Shown: piece after piece, positions 44,678 to 53,094 of the stretch
Layout: every line of letters starts with the position of its first letter
How positions within the stretch are numbered: position 1 is the stretch's first letter
Assembly (NCBI GenBank): GCA_009841225.1
Contig: VXMF01000030.1
Span: forward strand, 90,228-154,227
DNA: 64,000 bases
Source of the DNA: Terriglobia bacterium
GTDB lineage: Bacteria; Acidobacteriota; Terriglobia; Bryobacterales; UBA6623
Direction: 5' to 3'
Notes under the pieces: model-generated
What the model was told of the DNA's origin: nothing
Seen by the model: only the letters and a program-made list of their open reading frames with translations
The model's database searches: none
Translations under genes and position numbers: made by a program

Positions 44678-45337
44678 CTAGTCGAGCAGCTTGACGCGGA
44701 TGTTCTTGTACATGACGACGCTGCCCGGATCGTGGCCCTGCAAGGCGAAAGTGCCGGTGTCCAGCTTGCGCAGGGGAAAGTTCTGGCCGCGACCGTTCGA
44801 GAGCGGGCGCAAGCCATCCCAGTCATCAGGCTGGACCCAGTTAGTGACCAGATCTTCGTTGACGTAGATCTTGACGCTGTTGCCGCGCACGACGATGTGC
44901 TCGGTGAACCACTCGTCGTCCTTTACCGGCGGCACGAGGTTGTCAGAGACGCCATACAGCCCGCCCGTCTTGCGAGGGTCCCGGTTGAAGGTATTGTTGA
45001 CTTGGACCTCGAAGCCCTTGTCCGGCCAGCCGGTCTCTTGGTAGGCGGTATGGAAGTAGATTCCACCGTTGGAGTTGTTCTTGGCGAGCACGTCGACCTT
45101 GAGTTCGAAGTTGCGGAAATTCGCATCGGCTACCTTGCCGGCGTAGAACAGGTGGGCGCGCGGGCCTTGGGCGACGATCACCCCGTCCTTGATCTTGAAC
45201 GAGTCAGGGTTTTCGGTGCTCAGCTTCCAGCCTTCGAAGCTAGAGCCGTCCCAGAGGTCGACCCAGTCGCGGTCATCGGCGAACGTCGGGGAGGCAAGCA
45301 GAACAAAGGCACATGCAAGTTGGAGAAATGCTCTCAT
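44678..45337 (-). CDS. Exported DUF1080 (3-keto-disaccharide hydrolase-like) protein
   Basis: 219 residues from ATG 45337 with a signal peptide (MRAFLQLACAFVLLASPTFA). The domain starts WVDLWDGSSFEGWKL, contains FELKVDVLAKNNSNGGIYFH and ends with GHDPGSVVMYKNIRVKLL, the usual layout of DUF1080 (concanavalin-like jelly roll). Some members hydrolyse 3-keto-glycosides or bind sugars. The start is supported by TACAAT nine bases upstream. The longer open frame to 45418 would bury the signal peptide. Such genes are frequent in Acidobacteriota and Planctomycetota. Confidence 0.9.
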   Translation of the reverse strand: MRAFLQLACAFVLLASPTFADDRDWVDLWDGSSFEGWKLSTENPDSFKIKDGVIVAQGPRAHLFYAGKVADANFRNFELKVDVLAKNNSNGGIYFHTAYQETGWPDKGFEVQVNNTFNRDPRKTGGLYGVSDNLVPPVKDDEWFTEHIVVRGNSVKIYVNEDLVTNWVQPDDWDGLRPLSNGRGQNFPLRKLDTGTFALQGHDPGSVVMYKNIRVKLLD

Positions 45338-45346
45338 GACATGGCC

Positions 45347-45352
45347 ATTGTA
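45347..45352 (-). promoter_or_regulatory. -10-like TACAAT nine bases before the DUF1080 start
   Basis: On the minus strand TACAAT is followed by nine bases and then the ATG at 45337. No ribosome-binding site fits between, so the transcript may be leaderless or have a very short leader. Confidence 0.45.
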
Positions 45353-45576
45353 CCCGACGACCCGACGCTTCCAGCCCGGTTTTCCGGTACCGCGCCAGAG
45401 CTGATGGAGGCCAAGCAATCGGCTGCCCGAACGCGAGGCAGATCCGCGCGAGATGGCAGCGTTCCCAAGGACCTGATAAGGACCGAGAGTGCTGAAGCAG
45501 CTCCAGATCGGCCAATAGGAGGGCGTGCCTGAACCGGCACCGCCGGTCTCGGAGTCGAACGACCGGCACGCAGTGC

Positions 45577-45582
45577 TATATC
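45577..45582 (+). promoter_or_regulatory. -10-like TATATC before the PQQ dehydrogenase
   Basis: TATATC directly abuts the first in-frame ATG (45583), which would put transcription start inside that codon region and favours the second ATG at 45598. Confidence 0.3.
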
Positions 45583-45597
45583 ATGTCTGGCAACACC

Positions 45598-47496
45598 ATG
45601 CCCTACCGCCCAACTCGGCGAGCGTTCATGCAGGGCGCGACCCTTTCCGCAGCCGCCCTATACGCTCCACCCGCCAGCCCGTACGTCTCCGCTGGTCGCG
45701 ACTGGCGTCACTATGGCGGCTCGCTGGGCGCCACACGCTATTCAGAGCTAGACCAGATCAATCGTTCCAACGTATCCGACCTCAAAGTCGCGTGGGTGCA
45801 CGCGACTGGCGACAGCCAAGACCGGCCTGCGACGAAGATCGAATGTACGCCGATAGTGGTCGATGGCCGGATGTACGTCACCACGGCCCAAGTGCAGGTG
45901 CGCGCCCTCGATGCAACGACGGGGGAAATGCTCTGGAACTTCGATCCCTTCGAAGGCATCCAGATGCGCCGCTCGAAGGGCGTCAACCGGGGTGTGGCGT
46001 ATTGGTCTGACGGCTCGGATCGCCGCATCTTCATGTCCGGATCGGCGCAGGACTACCTGTACTGCCTCAACGCCGATACCGGCAAGCTTGTTCCGGAGTT
46101 CGCGGATGGCGGTGTCCTCGACATGAAGCTGGACGTGGACCGGGACATGCTGGACTCAGTGCGCTCCTACTACGCCAGCCCTCCGGTGATCTTCGAAGAC
46201 ATGCTGCTGCTAGGCGGCGGGTCCGGCAGCGAAGGGCCAGCACCGGCCGCCCCCGGGCACATCCGCGCGTTCGACGTGCGAACGGGCAAGCGGCTGTGGA
46301 TTTTCCACACGATCCCGCACCCCGGCGAATTCGGCTACGAGACTTGGGGCAAGGACAGTTGGAAGACCGCCGGCGGCGCGAACAACTGGGGCGGCATGAG
46401 CCTCGATCCGGAACGCGGCTGGCTGTTCGTCTCGACCGGGTCGCCGACGTACGACTTCTACGGCGCGGACAGGCCGGGCGCCAACCTGTTCGGGAATTGC
46501 GTCATCGCCCTAGACGCCCGCACAGGCGAACGCCAGTGGCACTACCAAACGATTCACCACGACCTGTGGGACTACGACCTACCCGCACAGCCCGTACTGG
46601 CACGGCGCAAGAACGGCGACCAATGGCAAGACCTAGTCGTGCAGATCTCCAAACAAGCCTTCTGGTACATCTTCGACCGCGGTACCGGCGAACCGATCTG
46701 GGAGATCGAGGAACGGCCGGTGCCCGACTCAGACATGGAGGGCGAGCACGTTTACCCGACGCAACCGTTCCCGACCAAGCCCCCTCCATTCGCCCGCCAG
46801 GGATTCGAGAGCGACGAGTACATCACCGACATCTCCGAAGAATCGCGCGAGTACATCAAGAGACGTCTCAAGGACCTGCGCCGCGGAATGCTCTACACGC
46901 CGCCCAGCCGCGGCGGGACAGTGTACAACCCGGGGACCGTCGGAGGGACCATCTGGGGCGGGACCAGCCACGATCCCGAGGCCGGCCTGATGTTCATCAA
47001 CACCAACAACTGGCCGAAGTTCTTCACGCTCATCGATGCGCCCGAGGGGCTCGGCTATCCGCTCATGCACACCGGCTATCCATTCTTCGTGGATCAGGAC
47101 AAGTACTCGGCGGCCAAGCCGCCGTGGGGCGAACTGCTGTGCTTGGACTTGGCCACGGGCGACTACCGCTGGCGCCGACCGATCGGCGAGTACGCCGAGC
47201 TCAAGGCCAGGGGAATCGAAGGAACGGGCACGTTCAACGTGGGAGGCTCGATCGTCACCAAGGGCGGGCTGCTATTCCTTGGCGCGACGCAGGACGAGAA
47301 GTTCTGGGCGTTTGATACCAGCTCGGGGAAGGTCCTGTTCGAACACCAGCTCTCGGCCGGCGGCTACGCCACCCCATGCACCTATGCGGTCGATGGCAAG
47401 CAGTACGTCGTCATCGCGGCCGGCGGCGGCGGGCGCGACATCGGCAGCGGAGGCAGGAAATCGGGAGACGAGTTCGTGGCCTTCAGCCTAGATTAG
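45598..47496 (+). CDS. PQQ-dependent dehydrogenase (quinoprotein), Tat-exported
   Basis: About 632 residues (637 from ATG 45583). A twin-arginine signal TRRAFMQGATLSAAALYA is followed by an eight-bladed PQQ propeller. It has the typical opening DWRHYGGSLGATRYSELDQI, tryptophan-docking-like repeats (ALDATTGEMLWNF, AFDVRTGKRLWIF, ALDARTGERQWHY) and IHHDLWDYDLPAQPVL. The end GKQYVVIAAGGGG matches membrane glucose dehydrogenase-like quinoproteins. It acts in the periplasm, oxidising alcohols or sugars. No heme c motif is present, so electrons must go to another carrier. No pqq biosynthesis genes are in the window. The start choice rests on the promoter position. Confidence 0.9.
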   Translation: MPYRPTRRAFMQGATLSAAALYAPPASPYVSAGRDWRHYGGSLGATRYSELDQINRSNVSDLKVAWVHATGDSQDRPATKIECTPIVVDGRMYVTTAQVQVRALDATTGEMLWNFDPFEGIQMRRSKGVNRGVAYWSDGSDRRIFMSGSAQDYLYCLNADTGKLVPEFADGGVLDMKLDVDRDMLDSVRSYYASPPVIFEDMLLLGGGSGSEGPAPAAPGHIRAFDVRTGKRLWIFHTIPHPGEFGYETWGKDSWKTAGGANNWGGMSLDPERGWLFVSTGSPTYDFYGADRPGANLFGNCVIALDARTGERQWHYQTIHHDLWDYDLPAQPVLARRKNGDQWQDLVVQISKQAFWYIFDRGTGEPIWEIEERPVPDSDMEGEHVYPTQPFPTKPPPFARQGFESDEYITDISEESREYIKRRLKDLRRGMLYTPPSRGGTVYNPGTVGGTIWGGTSHDPEAGLMFINTNNWPKFFTLIDAPEGLGYPLMHTGYPFFVDQDKYSAAKPPWGELLCLDLATGDYRWRRPIGEYAELKARGIEGTGTFNVGGSIVTKGGLLFLGATQDEKFWAFDTSSGKVLFEHQLSAGGYATPCTYAVDGKQYVVIAAGGGGRDIGSGGRKSGDEFVAFSLD

Positions 47497-47540
47497 CCGA
47501 GCGGCAAGAGCTTTCAGAACAGCCGCTTACGCGAAGGGAT

Positions 47541-47552
47541 TGACGATCGTCA
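47541..47552. other. Perfect 12-bp palindrome between convergent genes
   Basis: TGACGATCGTCA lies in the 194-base gap between the convergent PQQ dehydrogenase and glnE genes. It may be a protein-binding site; no function can be assigned. Confidence 0.25.
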
Positions 47553-47690
47553 GGCCCTCAACCCGCCGGAATCTCCTGAAACGACCTCCGGAGAGTGCGC
47601 AGCAGAGCCAAGCCCGCACCATTAAGGACTCCTTGGAGTGGTGGCATGGAGGAGAAACCAGTCGAGGCGGCGTCCACGCAACCGGCCGTT

Positions 47691-50609
47691 CTATCCGACC
47701 CCTTGGAACGCCTTGCCGAAGACTTCCCGCACCTGCTTCCTAGTTGCATCGACGATCTCGACCAAGGGGCCTTGGCGGACCTCGTTGGGGAGCCAGCGGG
47801 ACACTAGCGCCCCGAGCAGCTCGCGCTGCCATTCGGTGGGCGGGAGGTCATGCGCCGACGTCCCGGTCGACACGCGCACGCCGTGGTCGAGGGAGCGGAG
47901 CACTTGCGTGGCGCGCAGCAGCGTGTCCAAGTCAGGTCCGAACGCCGGGTCGGTCTTGCGTATGATCTCGATCCTCTGCGGTGTATTGAGCGACTCGTAG
48001 AACGCCTCGGCGTGCCGCAGCCGCCAGTAGAGCAAGATGAAATCGATGTCGTAATAGCCGCCGGGACCCGACTTGAGCGGCTTGGCCGCACCCTGCTCCG
48101 CCTCGAGGCGCATGCGCATGCGCAGCAGGAGCGCGGCGAACTCGTCTTCGTGGGAAAAGCGCTGCCACAGCACATCCTGCAGCTTGGCCAGGAACTCCCT
48201 TCCCGCCCCCGCATCGCCGGCAATGTTGCGAGCCTTCATGTACGTAATCGCTTCCCACGACTCGGCCGTGCCAGAGAAATACGCCAAGAACTGCGCCTCG
48301 GTCTGGACCAAGTCGCCGTTCCTGCCCAACGGTCGCAGCCGAGCGTCGATCGTAAACATCTGGCCATCGGCCGTGTAGCTGCTGACAATATCGATGATGC
48401 GGTTGGCGACCAGCGTCCACAGCTGGATGCGCGGAGCCTCGCTGTCGGGGATCACGAAGGCCACGTCGGCGTCCGATCCGAAGTCGAATTCCCGCATCCC
48501 CAGTCGACCGAGAGCGATGACGCGGATTGCCTGAGTCGGGTCGATGACCTCGCTCTTCTGCGCGGCGGCTTCTCGTGTCGCTAGCGCGTGGGCCGCTCGC
48601 ATGATGCCTTCGGCCACGTCGCTGGAGTCTGAAAGCGTCGCGAAGACATCGTCGCCGTCGCAGATACTGCGGGTTTGGATCGATAGCATTTGGCGCCGGT
48701 ACAAGCGCCGCAAAGCCCCGGCGGTATCGTCCGGGTCTTGGTCGACCGCCATGATCTGCTCCGGTGAGAAGGACATGGGCTCTGCGGTCGCCCCGACATC
48801 CCCAGCGATGACGGCGAGATCTTCGGGAAAGCGCAACAGGTAGCCGCCGAAATGGCTGCTGTAGTCCACCAATTGCGCGATTCGCGGGACCACATCCGGA
48901 TTGCCGGACAGCACCTCCAGCACGGAGGGCATCCCGACGATCCTCTCCAAGAGCTGCTCCAGCATGCGGTTGCCCCACTGCAGGTCGACGCTGTCGAAAC
49001 TCTCCGCAAGCGGTGCCGAGAACTGCCGCAGGCGCGGCAGGTGGACCCGCCAAACTGACGACGCGACCGGAGCAGCGCGGTCTGAGGAGGCTGTGGGGTG
49101 CCCGCTCGAAGGTTGGACATTTGCCGCGGGCTTGACGGCAGGCTCTCGCTGGCCGCGTATCACCCGGTCGTAGATTTCGCTCACCGACCGGCAGCAATCC
49201 TCGATATCGGACCGCAGTGACTCAGGGGCTTCCGGGCTCCGGCCCTTGCCCATCTGAATCGCTACGCGGCAGGCTGCTTCTTCGTTTGTCGGCAGCTGGT
49301 GCGTCTGCTGGTTGTTCGCCAGTTGCAGCCGGTGCTCCACCGTCCTGAGAAAACTGTAGGCGCGGAAGAGACTGCTGTAGTCGTGGTCAGCGAGATAGCC
49401 TTTCTCCCGCAAGCGATGCAGGGCGTACATCGTACCGCCGCTGCGCAGGAACGTGTCCTGCCCGCCATGCAGGCGCTGCAAGCACTGCACCAGAAACTCG
49501 ATGTCGCGGATACCGCCCGGATCCAGCTTGACATCCAATGCCGTGGCCGGCCGTGACCTGCGCGCCTTCTGGATGCGGTCGCGCGTGACCGCAAGGGTCT
49601 CGATCTGCGAAAAGTCCGTCGTTGTGCGGTAGATGCGCGGCGTGACGACATCAAGAAACATGCGCCCCAGCCTCACGTCGCCGGCCACCGGCCGGGCCTT
49701 GAGCAGCATCTGCAATTCCCAGTCGCGCGCTCGCTGGAAGTAGTAGTGCGTCGCGGCAGAGATCGGGTACACCAGCTCCCCTGCGTTCCCTTCCGGGCGC
49801 AGCCTGAGGTCAATCCGATAGCTGAAGCCCTCCGGGGTGACGGCCGAGAGCATGTTCGTCAGGCGCTTGGCCAGCTTCACCGTGAAATCTTGGTTCGTCG
49901 TCACCACCGGACCGTGCGTATTGCCATCTCCCGTGTGGACATACAGCAAATCAACGTCGGAACTGTAGTTCAGCTCAGCCCCGCCAAGCTTGCCCAGAGC
50001 GATGACCGCAAATCCGCAAATGATCTGCCCATTCCGGGCGTCGCACAGCGGCCTGCCAAAGCGCCGGACCAGCTGTTGGCGTATATGGTCATGCGCCGCT
50101 TGGATCAGGGCATCCGCCAGGCTGGAAAGATCCCGTGCGGTCTCCGCCAACGGGGCGAATCCGAGCAGGTCGCGCATCGCGATCCGCAACATGTGCTGCC
50201 GCTTTAGCCGCGCCAGTTGCACTGCGACCACTTCGTCGGCGGCATCGGCGTAGAAAGAGCCGATTTCCGAGCGCAGCTCGCCGGCAATGGTGGGCCGCTC
50301 CAGGTTCTCCGGCTCCAGCGCCCAGCGCAGCAGTTCGGGCTGGCCCAGCAGAAGGTTTGACAGGTAGCGGCTGTTGCTAAAGACCGTCAGCGCCGCATAG
50401 ACAGCCTTGCCATCGAAATCTTCGGGACGGGTGCCGGGCGTCGTCTGTTCGCAGAACTGCAACAGGCGCTGCAGCGCGCCGACCGGATCCGGCATTGGGT
50501 CCAGAAGGCGGGGAATCCGAGCGATTGCACGCTCGGAAAGATGCGCTGAGAGGCCCTCCAACAAGGCTGGCACGCGCTCGTCGATGCTGGACCTGGCGAC
50601 AACCGACAT
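47691..50609 (-). CDS. glnE: Bifunctional glutamine synthetase adenylyltransferase/deadenylase GlnE
   Basis: 972 residues, the usual GlnE length. GlnE adenylylates and de-adenylylates glutamine synthetase in response to PII. Both nucleotidyltransferase halves keep their motifs: LGKLGGAELNYSSDVDLLYVH in the N-terminal half and LGRLGMREFDFGSDADVAFV in the C-terminal half. Each is followed by the RLRP loop (RIDLRLRPEG, TIDARLRPLG). I start at ATG 50609 (MSVVARSS); the open frame runs to 51059 but would overlap the divergent gene at 50700. TATTCT (50624-50629 on the minus strand) lies 14 bases before this start. It provides an in-window reference for the degenerate GlnE-like domain at 18579-20975. 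Confidence 0.95.
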   Translation of the reverse strand: MSVVARSSIDERVPALLEGLSAHLSERAIARIPRLLDPMPDPVGALQRLLQFCEQTTPGTRPEDFDGKAVYAALTVFSNSRYLSNLLLGQPELLRWALEPENLERPTIAGELRSEIGSFYADAADEVVAVQLARLKRQHMLRIAMRDLLGFAPLAETARDLSSLADALIQAAHDHIRQQLVRRFGRPLCDARNGQIICGFAVIALGKLGGAELNYSSDVDLLYVHTGDGNTHGPVVTTNQDFTVKLAKRLTNMLSAVTPEGFSYRIDLRLRPEGNAGELVYPISAATHYYFQRARDWELQMLLKARPVAGDVRLGRMFLDVVTPRIYRTTTDFSQIETLAVTRDRIQKARRSRPATALDVKLDPGGIRDIEFLVQCLQRLHGGQDTFLRSGGTMYALHRLREKGYLADHDYSSLFRAYSFLRTVEHRLQLANNQQTHQLPTNEEAACRVAIQMGKGRSPEAPESLRSDIEDCCRSVSEIYDRVIRGQREPAVKPAANVQPSSGHPTASSDRAAPVASSVWRVHLPRLRQFSAPLAESFDSVDLQWGNRMLEQLLERIVGMPSVLEVLSGNPDVVPRIAQLVDYSSHFGGYLLRFPEDLAVIAGDVGATAEPMSFSPEQIMAVDQDPDDTAGALRRLYRRQMLSIQTRSICDGDDVFATLSDSSDVAEGIMRAAHALATREAAAQKSEVIDPTQAIRVIALGRLGMREFDFGSDADVAFVIPDSEAPRIQLWTLVANRIIDIVSSYTADGQMFTIDARLRPLGRNGDLVQTEAQFLAYFSGTAESWEAITYMKARNIAGDAGAGREFLAKLQDVLWQRFSHEDEFAALLLRMRMRLEAEQGAAKPLKSGPGGYYDIDFILLYWRLRHAEAFYESLNTPQRIEIIRKTDPAFGPDLDTLLRATQVLRSLDHGVRVSTGTSAHDLPPTEWQRELLGALVSRWLPNEVRQGPLVEIVDATRKQVREVFGKAFQGVG

Positions 50610-50699
50610 CGGCAGCAATCCGCAGAATACCCCAGCGACCGAAGGCGACCTGCGAGAATGACACAATAGCGACTCAGAATCCGGGGAGCCAACGAGGCA

Positions 50700-51500
50700 A
50701 TGCTCACACGCAGGATGTTCACGCTCGGCGCAGCTGGCACCGCAGCCCTCAGTGCCGAGACGCGACAGGAAAAAGCCAAGCGGCTGGTCGACGAAGCGTT
50801 TGCGGCGATCGGCGGACAGAAGTTCCTGGACATCCAGACGCAGGTTCGCGCCGGTCGGGCGTACTCCTTCTACAACCGACAGGTGCGCGGGACGGCCCGC
50901 ATTACGATCTATGACCGCTTCGATGAAATGCAGTCCGACGCGGGCGAGGACTGGCTGCCGCTCAAGCGGCGCGAGGTCTATACGGAGAAGGGCGACTACT
51001 ACGCACTGTTCCTCAACGGCTCCGGCTTCGAAGTGACCTACCGGGGCACCGTGCCGCAACCGGAGGACTACATGCAGAAATACCGCCTAGAAAGCCGGCG
51101 CGACATCTTCTACTTCATGCGCTATCGCATGCAAGAGCCAGGGCTGTACTACTACTACAACGGCACCGAGATCGTCGACAACGTGCCGGCCGACTCGCTC
51201 GACATCGTGGACGCCGAGGGCGAGGCGATCACGCTCTATCTCAGGCAGTCGGACGGGCTGCCGCTGCAGCAGGAATACCTGCGGCGCGATCCCAAGACGC
51301 GCATACCGTACGAGGAAACGTCTGTCTTCGGCCGCTACAAGCCGGTGGGCGACGTCTTGCTGCCATGGATCATCCGGCGCGAGCGCGACGGAGACAAGGT
51401 CTTCGAGCTGTATGCCGACAGCTACGAAGTCAACCGCCCCCTGAGCGGTGACCTGTTCACAATACCGAACGACCTGCCGATGCTGCCGCCCAACCCATAG
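50700..51500 (+). CDS. Exported protein of unknown function, LolA-like fold suggested
   Basis: 266 residues with a twin-arginine-like start (TRRMFTLGAAGTAALSAE). The mature part is made of beta strands (QVRAGRAYSFYNRQVRGTAR, YYALFLNGSGFEVTYRG) and ends in NRPLSGDLFTIP, a pattern common in outer-membrane lipoprotein-sorting/LolA-like and related uncharacterised acidobacterial proteins. No catalytic motif. It is divergent from glnE (90 bases) and convergent with the VTT gene. The function is unknown. Confidence 0.75.
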   Translation: MLTRRMFTLGAAGTAALSAETRQEKAKRLVDEAFAAIGGQKFLDIQTQVRAGRAYSFYNRQVRGTARITIYDRFDEMQSDAGEDWLPLKRREVYTEKGDYYALFLNGSGFEVTYRGTVPQPEDYMQKYRLESRRDIFYFMRYRMQEPGLYYYYNGTEIVDNVPADSLDIVDAEGEAITLYLRQSDGLPLQQEYLRRDPKTRIPYEETSVFGRYKPVGDVLLPWIIRRERDGDKVFELYADSYEVNRPLSGDLFTIPNDLPMLPPNP

Positions 51501-51512
51501 GGCTCGCACCCG

Positions 51513-52112
51513 CTAGCGGTTCAGCCAGCGGTTGGAGAGCTGGTGGACTACAACAAAAAGGGCCACTAGCAGAGCGCACGCGACGACGACCAGATACAAG
51601 TGGTCGGCGGCGAGTTCCATCGCCCTGTCGCCATAGCGGATTCCGAGAAACACAACTCCGAAGTAGCGCACGACCCGCGAGAACCCCACGGCAAGGCAGA
51701 ACCATCCCAGAGGCATCTGGAAGATTCCGGCGGCCAAGACGACGGGCTTCATCGGCATCGGGAGCGGGATCATTGTGACCGGGATCAGCGCGGCAGCACC
51801 CCACTTGCCGACTAAGTCACTCAACCGCGTGATGCCGCGCTCGGTGATCCGCCTCCGAAGCATCGCCTGGCCCGCCCGCCGCGCCAGGAAATAGAGCGTC
51901 ACGCTGCCAATCACCGATCCCACGGTGCCGAGCCCGGCCGCCAAGTAGGCGCTGCCTGGCGTTGCGATTGCCTGCGCCAAGAGCAGAGCGTCAACGCCCT
52001 GCGGCATGGGAATGAACGCGCTATCGGCGAGCGCGATCAGGAAGACACCCCACGGTCCCAGAAAGCCCGCCGCGGCGGCCACCCACTCCCCAAGTTGACG
52101 GACGAATGCCAA
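51513..52112 (-). CDS. VTT/DedA-family membrane protein
   Basis: 199 residues with about five or six hydrophobic segments. The N-terminal ALADSAFIPMPQGVDALLLA and the internal LGTVGSVIGSVTLYFLARRAG match the SNARE-associated/VTT domain, and WGAAALIPVTMIPLPMPMKP the second half. Family members are lipid scramblases or transporters in the inner membrane. Divergent from the SprT-like gene. Confidence 0.87.
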   Translation of the reverse strand: MAFVRQLGEWVAAAAGFLGPWGVFLIALADSAFIPMPQGVDALLLAQAIATPGSAYLAAGLGTVGSVIGSVTLYFLARRAGQAMLRRRITERGITRLSDLVGKWGAAALIPVTMIPLPMPMKPVVLAAGIFQMPLGWFCLAVGFSRVVRYFGVVFLGIRYGDRAMELAADHLYLVVVACALLVALFVVVHQLSNRWLNR

Positions 52113-52136
52113 GGCGGTCGATTTCCCATTGTGGCG

Positions 52137-52142
52137 TATATT
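52137..52142 (+). promoter_or_regulatory. -10-like TATATT before the SprT-like gene
   Basis: TATATT is followed by 11 bases and ATG 52154. It favours this ATG over the in-frame ATG at 52106, which lies upstream of the hexamer and overlaps the VTT gene. Confidence 0.4.
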
Positions 52143-52153
52143 CGGACACAGGC

Positions 52154-52996
52154 ATGCCGACGGCCCGGGACTTCCCCCTGCACGCCCCCGTACAGTTCCC
52201 GGCGGGCGGCCGCCTGGTCCGCGGCCACGTCGCCCACAAGTCCCGCTCGCTCGCTGTCGTGGTGGCCGAGGACGGCCGGGAATACAAGGTTCCTTGGCCG
52301 GCCATGCAGCATCACCAGGCCGGAGAGCGCAAGAACGTCAGCCTGCGCAACGAAGAGCGCATGGCCGACTTTCTCCCGGGAGCCGAAGTCTCGTTCCAGC
52401 GTCGCTCGGACACGCTGCGTGGTGTGGTTGTTCGCAATGGCCCGAAGTTTGCCCGCGTCGCCTGCGATGGAACCGAGTACAGAGTGCCGTATGGCTTGCT
52501 CAAGGGCGGCAATTCGCGGGTGCGTGAGAGCAACCAACAGCGGCTATCCGACTGTGTCGCGGTAGCCGAGGCGCTCATCCAGCGACACGGCCTCGACGGC
52601 TGGAGCTTCCAGTTCGACGGCGCCCAGAGACGGGCCGGTGCCTGCGCCTTCAATACGAAGGTGATCAGCCTCTCGCGCCTGTACTGCCTCAAGGTCAGAG
52701 ACGCCCAGATTCGCGACACGATCCTGCACGAAATCGCGCACGCGCTAGCTGGCCCCAAGCACAACCACGACGCGACTTGGAAGCGCATAGCCCGCTCCAT
52801 CGGCTGCACCGCCGACCGCTGCCATACCGTCGACTTCGCTCCGGCGAAGCACATCGCGTCTTGCTCTCGCTGCGGCTGGTATCAGAAGAAGAACCGCCGA
52901 CTGCGCGGGGGTGTTTGCAAGACTTGCGGCCAACTCGTGACATACCGCCGGTTCACTCAGCAAGCCTGGGACGAGCTTTCCTCACCGCGCTCCTGA
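52154..52996 (+). CDS. SprT-like zinc metalloprotease with duplicated N-terminal beta module
   Basis: 280 residues. Residues about 130-240 are an SprT-like domain with LHEIAHALAGPKHNHDATWK, giving HExxH and a downstream His. The C-terminus is a zinc ribbon (SCSRCGWY ... VCKTCGQL). The family includes Spartan-type proteases that degrade DNA-protein crosslinks. The N-terminal 120 residues seem to contain two copies of a small beta module: GRLVRGHVAHKSRS...DGREYKVPW and DTLRGVVVRNGPKF...DGTEYRVPY. This extension is not part of the ordinary SprT architecture that I know. Start from the promoter position. Confidence 0.87.
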   Translation: MPTARDFPLHAPVQFPAGGRLVRGHVAHKSRSLAVVVAEDGREYKVPWPAMQHHQAGERKNVSLRNEERMADFLPGAEVSFQRRSDTLRGVVVRNGPKFARVACDGTEYRVPYGLLKGGNSRVRESNQQRLSDCVAVAEALIQRHGLDGWSFQFDGAQRRAGACAFNTKVISLSRLYCLKVRDAQIRDTILHEIAHALAGPKHNHDATWKRIARSIGCTADRCHTVDFAPAKHIASCSRCGWYQKKNRRLRGGVCKTCGQLVTYRRFTQQAWDELSSPRS

Positions 52997-53094
52997 GCCA
53001 GCGGCTACAGGCGCCGCTCCCTTTTCCAAGGAGCAGGAGATGCCGGAGTCTGCATCGGCACTCGGCGTCGCGGCCGAGGGCTGCGTTACGGAGA

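Noticed and set aside
50610..51059. 150-codon N-terminal extension of glnE
   Set aside because: It runs antisense through the gene at 50700-51500 and has no GlnE similarity; the family start fits ATG 50609.
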